A DNA stretch of 13,099 bases. Source: an uncultured delta proteobacterium. GTDB taxonomy: Bacteria; Desulfobacterota; WTBG01; CAIYCZ01. Shown piece by piece: positions 1 through 5,855 of the stretch. The notes below the pieces were generated by a model that was not told the origin of the DNA, ran no database searches, and was given only the letters and a program-made list of their open reading frames with translations. The DNA lies in contig CAIYCZ010000006.1 of assembly GCA_903924805.1 (NCBI GenBank), positions 1 through 13,099 on the forward strand, in the 5' to 3' direction. How positions within the stretch are numbered: position 1 is the first letter of the stretch; every line of letters begins with the position of its first letter. A program made the translations under genes and the position numbers.

Positions 1-474
1 AGAAGCTCTTTGTCCGGAGAAAAGGTAGCCGTGGTGGTATCAAAACGTTGCTTCCCATGCAGGGCAGCAACAAAAATTTTTTTCGGAACAACAATAGGCT
101 GGGAAATGTTCTGGGATGAGGCGATACTCTCTCCTTTGGCATCAAATATTTGGACTATGATGTTAAACAGGTCCGGGTCATCAGACTCCTCTTTCACCCA
201 GTGCTGCGCTATGGCGGCAAAATTAACATCATCCGGTTTTACCAGTCCGCTGCTCCTGACCCTGTTTTTTTTTTGCTTCTAATTTTTCTACCTCCCAGTA
301 CGTGTCAATGGAATCCGCAATTCCTTCAACTCGTGACTGCAGCAGGTCATCAAGGTTTCCATACAGGTCATAGCTCAACCGGTTATAGAACACCATGCTG
401 AATGCGGCAAGCGTCAGTGTCAGAAGCGCCATGTACCAGAGAATAATTTTAAAGCGTATCGATCTGAAAAACAT
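1..474 (-). CDS. Sensor histidine kinase, N-terminal part, frameshifted and cut by the window edge
   Basis: This is the membrane sensor partner of the response regulator at 476-1141: its ATG (474-472) lies 1 bp after that gene's TGA, so the two are co-transcribed. The first 70 or so residues show a basic start, one membrane helix (about residues 8-30, IILWYMALLTLTLAAFSMVF) and a juxtamembrane stretch (SYDLYGNLDDLLQSRVEGIA), typical of heavy-metal or CusS/QseC-like kinases. In the literal frame it stops after 81 codons (ends KTG at 229). Removing one base from the A10 run (265-274, A on the coding strand) opens a frame that stays free of stops to base 1 and reads like a periplasmic sensor domain (VKPDDVNFAAIAQHWVKEE, then NIIVQIFDAKGESIASSQNI). 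The HisKA and ATPase domains would lie outside the window. Real pseudogene, slippage-expressed gene and sequencing error remain possible. Kinase identity is likely from the pairing and topology, not from catalytic motifs. Confidence 0.8.
265..274. repeat. Ten-base homopolymer (T on plus, A on the kinase coding strand)
   Basis: Ten consecutive T on the plus strand, read as GC-A10-CAGG in the kinase gene. The reading frame before the run and the open frame after it differ by one base, so a 9-A version would restore the gene. Runs of this length are common sites of polymerase slippage, of strand-slip phase switching and of assembly errors. Confidence 0.9.
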
Positions 475-475
475 A

Positions 476-1141
476 TCAATCCTTCAGCAGATAGCCTCTT
501 CCGCGGACCGTATTGATCAATTTTTTCTGAAAACGGGAATCAATTTTGTTGCGCAGATAATTAATATATACATCTATGACATTAGTGTCTGTATCAAAGT
601 CAATATCCCAGACATGCTCAGAAATCATGGTCCTGGTGACAACAGTTCCCGCGTTGCGCATGAGATATTCTAACAGCGCATATTCACGGGTCGTTAAAGC
701 AATTTCCTCACCTGCGCGGGTCACCCGGTGGGTTATCAGATCCAGCACCAGGTCTCCTGCCTGCAGCTTGGTGGTCTGTTTAACGCTTTTTCGTAACAGC
801 GCTCGAATCCGGGCAAGGAGCTCTTCAAAGGCAAATGGTTTGGTTAAATAATCGTCCGCCCCGGAGTCAAGGCCGGTTACCTTATCCTGCACCGAATCCT
901 TGGCGGTCAGCATTAAAACCGGGATGGTAGTACCCTCTTCCCGCAGTCGGCGGCATAGCGTTATGCCATCACACGTGGGAAGCATAATATCCAGAATAAT
1001 GAGGTCATAATCGTTTTCGGCTATTAACCGATAGCCTTCTTCTCCATCGTAGGCACTATCTACGGCATACCCTTCTTCCTTTAAACCCCGTTTTATGAAA
1101 CCGGCAATTTTTTTCTCATCCTCTATGATAAGAATGCGCAT
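476..1141 (-). CDS. OmpR/PhoB-family DNA-binding response regulator
   Basis: Complete 221-residue two-component response regulator. The receiver domain (about 1-115) has the acidic pair E7/D8, phospho-acceptor D51 (LIILDIMLPTCDGI), switch T79 (VLMLTA) and K101 in YLTKPF. The C-terminal winged-helix domain (about 125-220) has the family pattern LTTREYALLEYLMRNAG, then VIDVYINYLRNKID and RGRGYLL. Sequence style is that of the CusR/CopR/QseB branch, but the signal cannot be told from the regulator alone. The ATG is preceded by GAGAGGA with normal spacing. It is first in a two-gene operon with the kinase at 1-474. Upstream are a perfect TATAAT and a GGTATCC direct repeat with 11-bp period, consistent with self-activation. 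With the kinase apparently frameshifted, this regulator may lack its partner unless slippage or another phosphodonor serves it. Confidence 0.96.
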   Translation of the reverse strand: MRILIIEDEKKIAGFIKRGLKEEGYAVDSAYDGEEGYRLIAENDYDLIILDIMLPTCDGITLCRRLREEGTTIPVLMLTAKDSVQDKVTGLDSGADDYLTKPFAFEELLARIRALLRKSVKQTTKLQAGDLVLDLITHRVTRAGEEIALTTREYALLEYLMRNAGTVVTRTMISEHVWDIDFDTDTNVIDVYINYLRNKIDSRFQKKLINTVRGRGYLLKD

Positions 1142-1167
1142 TATTCCTCTCCCTGCGTTTTAAAACA

Positions 1168-1173
1168 ATTATA
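1168..1173 (-). promoter_or_regulatory. Probable -10 element of the response regulator operon
   Basis: On the minus strand this reads TATAAT, a perfect sigma-70 -10 hexamer, 27 bp upstream of the regulator ATG. No good -35 hexamer is present at 16-18 bp, which fits a promoter that needs an activator. Confidence 0.5.
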
Positions 1174-1211
1174 ATGGTACAGCACAGAACAACTGACCGG
1201 ATAGGCTCACA

Positions 1212-1229
1212 GGATACCAAAGGGATACC
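1212..1229 (-). promoter_or_regulatory. Candidate response-regulator box (direct repeat, 11-bp period)
   Basis: On the minus strand GGTATCC-N4-GGTATCC, two identical heptamers with an 11-bp period. A looser third copy CCTATCC lies at 1199-1205. OmpR-family winged-helix dimers bind head-to-tail repeats spaced by about one helical turn. The site is about 50-70 bp upstream of the predicted start point of the regulator operon, a usual place for an activator. It could also act on the divergent acyl-CoA dehydrogenase gene. Assignment is inference from spacing and position. Confidence 0.45.
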
Positions 1230-1261
1230 GTAAAATCAAAGCAAAGTTTCAGACAAAGGGA

Positions 1262-1290
1262 TTGACAACGTTGGGAAATTTGTTAATTAT
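1262..1290 (+). promoter_or_regulatory. Candidate sigma-70 promoter for the acyl-CoA dehydrogenase
   Basis: TTGACA (1262-1267), 17-bp spacer, AATTAT (1285-1290): a perfect -35 and a 4/6 -10. It would give a leader of about 100 nt before the ATG at 1398. The leader is AT-rich and has no obvious strong hairpin. Confidence 0.4.
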
Positions 1291-1397
1291 GAAAAGCTTG
1301 TTGCAATGTAGGGATTTAGCAATGAGTAATCAGTGGTCAGCTTTTAGCAATTTGAAAGCTGTATATAGTATATATGCATTAAATAAAATTTGTAACC

Positions 1398-2549
1398 ATG
1401 GATTTTGAACTAACCAAACAACAGAAACTCTCCCGGCACATAGCGCGCGAGTTTGCCCAAAAAGAACTTGAGCCATATGCGCAGGATTGGGATGAGAAAA
1501 TGGAGTTCCCGGCAGAGGCCATACGGAAACTGGCGGGACTGGGGTTTATGGGAATCTCCATTCCCAAAGAGTATGGCGGTGCCGGCCTTGACAGCATCAG
1601 CTACACGCTGATTATTGAGGAACTGGCAAAGGCCTGCGCCTCATCTGCCATAATCGTTGCCGTGCATAATTCAGTATGCGCCTATCCCATCCATCTTCTG
1701 GGGACAGAGGAGCAGAAGCAGAAATATCTCATTCCCCTGGCCCAGGGCAGAAAGCTTGGTGCATTTGCCCTCACTGAGCCAAATGCCGGCTCAGACCCTG
1801 CCTCACTTGAAACCACCGCAGAACAGAGAGGAAAGCACTACCTCCTCAACGGCACCAAGATATTCATCACCAGCGGCAGCACCTCTGACATTGTGATTGT
1901 CATGGCTTCAACTGACCGGTCGAAACGGGGTCGGGGCATAACCTCTTTCATTGTGGAAAAGGGGTTTAAAGGATTCTCCGTGGGGAAAAAGGAAGAGAAG
2001 CTTGGCATCCGGGCTTCCGACACCTGCGAGCTCATTTTTGAAAACTGCGCGGTACCGGAAGAAAATGTTCTGGGCAATCCCGGCGAGGGTCTCACCAGCG
2101 CTCTCACCACCCTTGATACCGGAAGAATCGGCGTTGCTGCCCAGGCACTGGGTGTTGCCCAGGGTGCCATGGAGGAATCCATAAAATATTGTAACGAGAG
2201 AAAACAGTTTGGAAAACCGCTTGCAGATTTTCAGGCCATCCAGTGGATGATTGCCGATATGGCCACGGAAATTGCAGCAGCGCGCATGCTCGTGCACCGT
2301 GCGGCATGGCTTAAAGACCAGGGAAAACCTTTTTCCATTGAGAGCTCCATGGCAAAGCTCTATGCCTCAGAGGTTGCCCTGCGCACCGCCACAAAGGCGG
2401 TACAGATTCACGGCGGCTACGGGTGCATGAAAGACTATAAAGTTGAGCGATATTTCCGGGACGCCAAGGTCATTGAAATTTATGAGGGAACGTCTGAAAT
2501 CCAGCGGCTCATCATAGCCCGCAATACCCTACGGAAAGGAAGCAGTTAA
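1398..2549 (+). CDS. Acyl-CoA dehydrogenase, short-chain (butyryl-CoA dehydrogenase-like)
   Basis: Complete 383-residue FAD-dependent acyl-CoA dehydrogenase of normal family length. The N-terminal helical domain starts MDFELTKQQKLSRHIAREFA, which matches the usual start of the family and supports this ATG although no clear Shine-Dalgarno precedes it. The first family signature is FALTEPNAGSD (about 118-128). The C-terminal helical domain has RKQFGKPLADFQAIQ and QIHGGYGCMKDYKVERYFRD. E363 in IYEGTSEIQ is at the position of the catalytic base of short- and medium-chain enzymes. Downstream etfB and etfA (with a ferredoxin domain) suggest that it works as the reductase or oxidase part of a Bcd/EtfAB or caffeyl-CoA reductase (CarC) type complex rather than with a simple ETF. 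Substrate cannot be read from sequence: butyryl/crotonyl-CoA, an aryl-acrylyl-CoA or another short acyl-CoA are all possible. No thiolase, crotonase or CoA-transferase gene is in the window. Confidence 0.95.
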   Translation: MDFELTKQQKLSRHIAREFAQKELEPYAQDWDEKMEFPAEAIRKLAGLGFMGISIPKEYGGAGLDSISYTLIIEELAKACASSAIIVAVHNSVCAYPIHLLGTEEQKQKYLIPLAQGRKLGAFALTEPNAGSDPASLETTAEQRGKHYLLNGTKIFITSGSTSDIVIVMASTDRSKRGRGITSFIVEKGFKGFSVGKKEEKLGIRASDTCELIFENCAVPEENVLGNPGEGLTSALTTLDTGRIGVAAQALGVAQGAMEESIKYCNERKQFGKPLADFQAIQWMIADMATEIAAARMLVHRAAWLKDQGKPFSIESSMAKLYASEVALRTATKAVQIHGGYGCMKDYKVERYFRDAKVIEIYEGTSEIQRLIIARNTLRKGSS

Positions 2550-2617
2550 ATATTAAATCCTAAATGATAGCCAAAGATATTTGAAATTTTGTTCACTGCA
2601 TTGAATGCGTTGCGTTA

Positions 2618-2665
2618 AAATCCCCTCTAACTCCCCTTTAAGTAAAGGGGGATTGAGGGGGATTT
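2618..2665. repeat. Imperfect palindromic intergenic repeat (REP-like)
   Basis: Two 23-base arms (2618-2640 and 2643-2665) flank a 2-base centre. The left arm begins AAATCCCC and ends CCCCTTTA. The right arm begins TAAAGGGG and ends GGGGATTT. Eighteen of 23 positions pair. C-rich/G-rich palindromes of this look are dispersed in many environmental bacterial genomes. It occupies the gap between the dehydrogenase gene and etfB and could form a hairpin in the mRNA. Confidence 0.75.
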
Positions 2666-2724
2666 GAATTTGTTTAGAGTTTAGAAATTCGTGCTTAGAA
2701 TTTTTGAGAAAAACCGGAATATAG

Positions 2725-3531
2725 ATGGCTAAAAAGAAAGAACTGCATATCATCGTTACGGTCAAGCAGGTGCCCGACACTCATGAAGTGCGGATTGACC
2801 CCAAAACAAATTCCCTGATACGGGAAGGTGTCCCGAGCATTGTTAACCCGGAAGACCGGAATGCCGTTGAAGAAGCGCTCAGCCTTCGGGAAAAGCACGG
2901 TGGAACGGTTACCGTAATAACCATGGGGCCGCCCCAGGCAGAAGAGGCACTCACAGAGGTTCTTGCCATGGGTGTTGATCGCGCTGTTCTTTTAACTGAC
3001 CGGGCTTTTGCCGGAGCCGACACGCTGGTAACAGCGTTTACCCTGTCGCAGGCAATCCGCAAGCTTGAGCCGTGTCAGCTCATACTGTGCGGCCGTCAGG
3101 CAATTGATGGTGATACTGCACAGGTGGGACCACAGCTTGCCGGGTTCCTGAATCTCCCGCAGGTTACCTATGCAGCCGGGCTCACGCTCAAAGACAATGC
3201 TCTGACAGTCGAGCGGTCCCTTGAGGACTGCATTGAAAAGGTGCGGGTCAACCTCCCTGCTCTGGTCACCGTAACTGCAGAAATTAATCAGCCCCGCTAC
3301 CCCTCCCTGTTCAATGTTCAGGATGCCTGTGGCGGAAAGCAGCTTACCATATGGCGTGCAAAAGATTTACCGGTGCCCCATGAAATGCTGGGACTCTCTG
3401 CATCGCCAACCTGGGTTAAAAAAATCTTTGCCCCTGAGCAGGGGAAAAAAGGGACCGTCATACCCGGCAGCGAAAAGGAGATGGTCAAAATCCTGCTTGA
3501 GAAACTGAAAGAATTAAATTTTATCCAGTAA
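2725..3531 (+). CDS. etfB: Electron transfer flavoprotein beta subunit
   Basis: Complete 268-residue EtfB. Family features are VTVKQVPDTHEVRID at the N-terminus, NPEDRNAVEEAL (about 41-52), a Rossmann-like core, and the nucleotide-binding stretch ILCGRQAIDGDTAQVGPQLA (about 119-138). In bifurcating ETFs this DGDTAQVGP region binds the second FAD, whereas in ordinary ETFs the site holds AMP. From sequence alone I can say only that the motif is compatible with bifurcation. The protein pairs with EtfA at 3773-4954 and serves the acyl-CoA dehydrogenase at 1398-2549. Upstream is a weak ribosome binding site (CCGGAA), and the gap of 175 bp to the previous gene holds a palindromic repeat. Length and termini are normal. 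Confidence 0.96.
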   Translation: MAKKKELHIIVTVKQVPDTHEVRIDPKTNSLIREGVPSIVNPEDRNAVEEALSLREKHGGTVTVITMGPPQAEEALTEVLAMGVDRAVLLTDRAFAGADTLVTAFTLSQAIRKLEPCQLILCGRQAIDGDTAQVGPQLAGFLNLPQVTYAAGLTLKDNALTVERSLEDCIEKVRVNLPALVTVTAEINQPRYPSLFNVQDACGGKQLTIWRAKDLPVPHEMLGLSASPTWVKKIFAPEQGKKGTVIPGSEKEMVKILLEKLKELNFIQ

Positions 3532-3536
3532 AGAAC

Positions 3537-3763
3537 GAACCGCAGAGGGCACAGAGAATACTCTGTGGTCTCAAAAAAATTCATGGAGAATGTGTTAGAA
3601 TAGTTATAAAAATTTATCTTCAGCAGGCATGAATATAATCTATCTCAAGGGCCGGAAATAAAGAAACGAACAACCAAAGAAAATAATTTTCATAGAGCAC
3701 ACAGAGTGAGAAGCGAAGATTGTTTTTAAACAAGGCGTACTCTGTGCCCTCTGTGGTTTCATT
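3537..3763. repeat. Inverted repeat pair of palindromic elements between etfB and etfA
   Basis: The left arm at 3537-3561 contains CGCAGAGGGCACAGAG. The right arm at 3737-3760 is its near-exact reverse complement (CTCTGTGCCCTCTGTGG). The arms are about 175 bp apart. Each also sits in its own local hairpin: CACAGAG-AATA-CTCTGTG at 3550-3567, and 3691-3707 pairing with 3739-3755 at about 14 of 17 positions. The interior has no open frame I would call a gene and no transposase. The pattern fits two copies of one dispersed intergenic repeat in opposite orientation, or a small non-autonomous element. Confidence 0.75.
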
Positions 3764-3772
3764 GTGTAGGCT

Positions 3773-4954
3773 ATGATTAAGCTGCTCCCAAAAAACTGCG
3801 TAGGCTGCAAACAGTGCGTAAAAATCTGCCCGTTTGCAGCGATACAGCTTGAAGGCAAAACCCCGGTTTTAAATGACCGGTGCACCGGCTGCGGGGCGTG
3901 TGTGGATGCGTGTCGCTTTGCAGCGATCGCTCTTACCGGCAAAAAAAGCCCAGGTATGAAAAACCTTTCTGCCTATCGCGGCATCTGGGTTATTGCCGAA
4001 CACCGGGGCAACAGCATCCATCAGGTTACGCTTGAGCTGATAGGAAAAGCGCTTGAGCTTTCACGGCAACGAGCCACAGAGGTGTCTGCCGTTCTTCTGG
4101 GGGAGCGGGTTAAAGAGCTTCCCCCCCTGCTCATGCGCCACGGCGCTGACCGAGTATATATCGTTGATGCAGCGCACCTGCGCCGCTACCGGACACTCCC
4201 CTATGCCCGGATTATTTCAGAACTGATTGTCGCCTGCAAACCAGAAATGGTACTCTTCGGCGCAACAACCATGGGAAGGGACCTTGCTCCACGGATTGCC
4301 AACCGGCTCGGGACCGGCCTTACCGCTGACTGCACCGGTCTTGAGATAGCACCCGATAGCGGGCTGCTCCTCCAGACGCGGCCAGCCTTCGGCGGAAACA
4401 TCATGGCAACAATCGCCTGCCCTGATCATCGTCCGCAGATGGCAACCGTCCGCCCCGGGGTTATGCAATCAATCTGCTTCCCGGAGCACACTGGCGAGGT
4501 TGTTCACATTGCAGTCAAGGAGAAGCGTGAAGACAACCTTGTTTCAATCCTCAAAACAATACCGAAGAAGCGCAGTGCTGTTGACCTGGAAAAAGCACAG
4601 ATTATTGTCTCAGGTGGACGTGGATTGGGAGCAGCGGAAAATTTTAAGCTCATTAAGAAGTTGGCTGACTGCCTGGGAGCAGAAGTTGGAGCTTCCCGGT
4701 CGGTAGTTGACCGGGGATGGATAAGCCGCGAACACCAGGTTGGCCAGACTGGAAAATCGGTACGTCCCCGCCTGTATATTGCGTGCGGCATATCGGGGGC
4801 GGTCCAGCATCTGGCAGGCATGCAGCACTCTGACGTCATTGCTGCAATCAACCGGGACCCAAAAGCACCCATTGTTGCTGCAGCACATTTTTCCCTAATA
4901 GGAGATTTAAACCGGATAATACCCGAGATGATCAGCCAGCTACAAAAGCGATAA
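3773..4954 (+). CDS. etfA: Electron transfer flavoprotein alpha subunit with N-terminal 2[4Fe-4S] ferredoxin domain
   Basis: Complete 393-residue EtfA, longer than the usual 310-340 because of a ferredoxin domain at residues 1-55. Two CxxCxxCxxxC motifs give ligands C9, C12, C15, C19 and C37, C40, C43, C47. The first motif ends CP; the second ends CR instead. From about residue 65 the ordinary EtfA follows: N-terminal alpha/beta domain (GIWVIAEHRG) and the FAD domain with VSGGRGLG, SRSVVDRGW, HQVGQTGKSVRPRLYIACG, ISGAVQHLAGM and AAINRDPKAPI. The same fusion is known in CarE of the caffeyl-CoA reductase complex and in EtfA of electron-bifurcating lactate dehydrogenase, where the extra clusters pass electrons to or from ferredoxin. 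This argues for a bifurcating complex with the dehydrogenase at 1398. The ribosome binding site is weak (GTAGG). The gap from etfB is 241 bp and filled with repeats, which is unusual for this tightly paired gene set. Confidence 0.96.
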   Translation: MIKLLPKNCVGCKQCVKICPFAAIQLEGKTPVLNDRCTGCGACVDACRFAAIALTGKKSPGMKNLSAYRGIWVIAEHRGNSIHQVTLELIGKALELSRQRATEVSAVLLGERVKELPPLLMRHGADRVYIVDAAHLRRYRTLPYARIISELIVACKPEMVLFGATTMGRDLAPRIANRLGTGLTADCTGLEIAPDSGLLLQTRPAFGGNIMATIACPDHRPQMATVRPGVMQSICFPEHTGEVVHIAVKEKREDNLVSILKTIPKKRSAVDLEKAQIIVSGGRGLGAAENFKLIKKLADCLGAEVGASRSVVDRGWISREHQVGQTGKSVRPRLYIACGISGAVQHLAGMQHSDVIAAINRDPKAPIVAAAHFSLIGDLNRIIPEMISQLQKR

Positions 4955-5020
4955 TACCATATGTATATGTATAGCAACGTGGTGAGTTTCTATCACGCTG
5001 CCAAGGGTTTGAGTTTTTTC

Positions 5021-5049
5021 TTGCATTTCGAGCTTAAAAAGCATATGGT
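5021..5049 (+). promoter_or_regulatory. Weak candidate promoter for rpsU
   Basis: TTGCAT (5021-5026), 17-bp spacer, TATGGT (5044-5049): 3/6 and 4/6 matches. If used, transcripts would start near 5056 and carry the dyads and terminator at 5073-5162 as a leader of rpsU. Support is modest. Confidence 0.25.
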
Positions 5050-5072
5050 TGTAAAAATACAACGTACTGTAC

Positions 5073-5104
5073 CAGATTTTAATCTGAAAACCCCAGTTTA
5101 GATT
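5073..5104 (+). promoter_or_regulatory. Overlapping alternative hairpins in the rpsU leader
   Basis: CAGATT (5073-5078) pairs perfectly with AATCTG (5081-5086). The same AATCT (5081-5085) can instead pair with AGATT (5100-5104). AGATT can also pair with AATCT at 5139-5143, which is part of the terminator stem. A further perfect dyad, GTTGTA-AAAA-TACAAC, lies just upstream at 5048-5063. The heptamer TTAATCT occurs three times (5079, 5137, 5194) at 57-58 bp intervals. Mutually exclusive pairing is seen in attenuators, but function here is inference. Confidence 0.35.
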
Positions 5105-5120
5105 GCCGGATTACTAAGCG

Positions 5121-5162
5121 CCCGCGGGATTTTCTATTAATCTCACGGGTTTTATTTTTTTA
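5121..5162 (+). terminator. Rho-independent terminator upstream of rpsU (end of etfA, or attenuator)
   Basis: CCCGCGGGAT (5121-5130) pairs with ATCTCACGGG (5140-5149) over ten positions, with one mismatch and one G-T. The loop is nine bases, followed by TTTTATTTTTTTA (5150-5162). It lies 167 bp after etfA and 56 bp before the rpsU ATG, so it may end the etf transcript or control rpsU expression. Confidence 0.7.
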
Positions 5163-5217
5163 TACAGCAACAAGCGGCTGAAACTACTAAAAATTAATCT
5201 ATGGAAAAGGCGCGTCA

Positions 5218-5409
5218 ATGTCTATTGAGGTAAGGGTTAGCGGAGATCTGGAAAAGGCACTCAGGCTTTTGAAAAGAAAAGTTCAAAGGGAGGGCTTGCA
5301 CAGAGAATTGAAACGGAGGAGATTCTACGAAAAGCCGAGCATTAGGAAAAAGCGCAAACGTGCAGAGGCTGCACGTAGAAAATTAAAGCTGATGCGATTC
5401 TCAATATAA
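5218..5409 (+). CDS. rpsU: 30S ribosomal protein S21 (bS21)
   Basis: Complete 63-residue S21. The short N-terminal strand (MSIEVRVSGDLEKALRLLKR) is followed by the conserved REGLHRELKRRRFYEKPS and a very basic helix (IRKKRKRAEAARRKL). Length and composition are those of the family. S21 sits near the 3' end of 16S rRNA and assists initiation on the small subunit. The ATG at 5218 has AAAAGG seven bases upstream. An RRM protein gene follows after 24 bp, and the two are probably co-transcribed. The leader contains stacked dyads and a terminator, so attenuation is possible. Confidence 0.97.
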   Translation: MSIEVRVSGDLEKALRLLKRKVQREGLHRELKRRRFYEKPSIRKKRKRAEAARRKLKLMRFSI

Positions 5410-5433
5410 ATTTTAGACCAGGGAGGATACACA

Positions 5434-5730
5434 ATGACCAATAAGTTGTATGTTGGCAATCTGTCATTTAACATAACCGAAGATGACCTTACTGAAAACT
5501 TTGGCAAAGTAGGCACCTGTGTTTCAGTAAAGATAATCAAAGACGGATTCTCAGGAAAGTCAAAGGGGTTTGGTTTTGTCGAGATGGCTAATCAAAAAGA
5601 GGCACAGGATGCCATTGATAAATTAAGCGGAGTCGAGCTCGACGGAAGAAAGATCATTGTAAGCGAAGCCAGACCGGAAAGAGAGAAATCCCGGGATGGA
5701 GGGGGATTTGGTGGGAAAAGAGGGTTTTAG
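5434..5730 (+). CDS. RRM-type RNA-binding protein with short Gly-rich tail
   Basis: Complete 98-residue protein made of one RNA recognition motif (about residues 3-83) and a short basic, glycine-rich tail (SRDGGGFGGKRGF). RNP2 is LYVGNL (5-10) and RNP1 is KGFGFVEM (about 45-52). The aromatic residues Y6, F46 and F48 expected to stack on RNA are present. A strong ribosome binding site, GGGAGGA, lies at 5421-5427. Bacterial single-RRM proteins of this size with Gly-rich tails are best known from cyanobacteria (Rbp), where they are often cold-induced and can be next to rpsU. The same pairing occurs here in the order rpsU then RRM, which suggests a shared role in translation or RNA handling at low temperature. 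That role is inference. Confidence 0.95.
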   Translation: MTNKLYVGNLSFNITEDDLTENFGKVGTCVSVKIIKDGFSGKSKGFGFVEMANQKEAQDAIDKLSGVELDGRKIIVSEARPEREKSRDGGGFGGKRGF

Positions 5731-5791
5731 GCATTGCAGCACAGAGCTGCTGCCCGTAACCAATACTCGATCCTCTTGAGCGGCCACACCG

Positions 5792-5821
5792 TTGGAAAAA
5801 GCGTTTAAGATCAGCTACACT
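5792..5821 (+). promoter_or_regulatory. Possible promoter for the FKBP gene
   Basis: TTGGAA (5792-5797), 18-bp spacer, TACACT (5816-5821), each 4/6. It lies 35 bp before the ATG of the next gene. The 125-bp gap from the RRM gene also has a small GC hairpin (GCAGC-ACAGA-GCTGC) just after the RRM stop but no U-tract. Confidence 0.25.
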
Positions 5822-5855
5822 AATTAACCAGCCAAGCCCCAGGGAGATTGCAGGG

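Noticed and set aside
1325..1341. Heptamer repeat AGTAATC/AGTGGTC as a short tandem repeat array
   Set aside because: Only two imperfect units, not distinguishable from chance.
1838..2307. Long minus-strand open frames inside the acyl-CoA dehydrogenase gene
   Set aside because: These are antisense shadows of a well-conserved gene with no independent start signals or recognisable protein features.
4974..5016. Hairpin GCAACGTG / CACGCTGC followed by a T-rich stretch after etfA, as a terminator
   Set aside because: The stem has a mismatch and the T-run starts more than ten bases after it; the hairpin at 5121-5149 is much better.
5201..5233. A 10-codon frame (MEKARQCLLR) overlapping the rpsU start, a possible upstream reading frame
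   Set aside because: No ribosome binding site precedes its ATG, and the S21 start at 5218 has an AAAAGG at proper spacing and a family-typical N-terminus.
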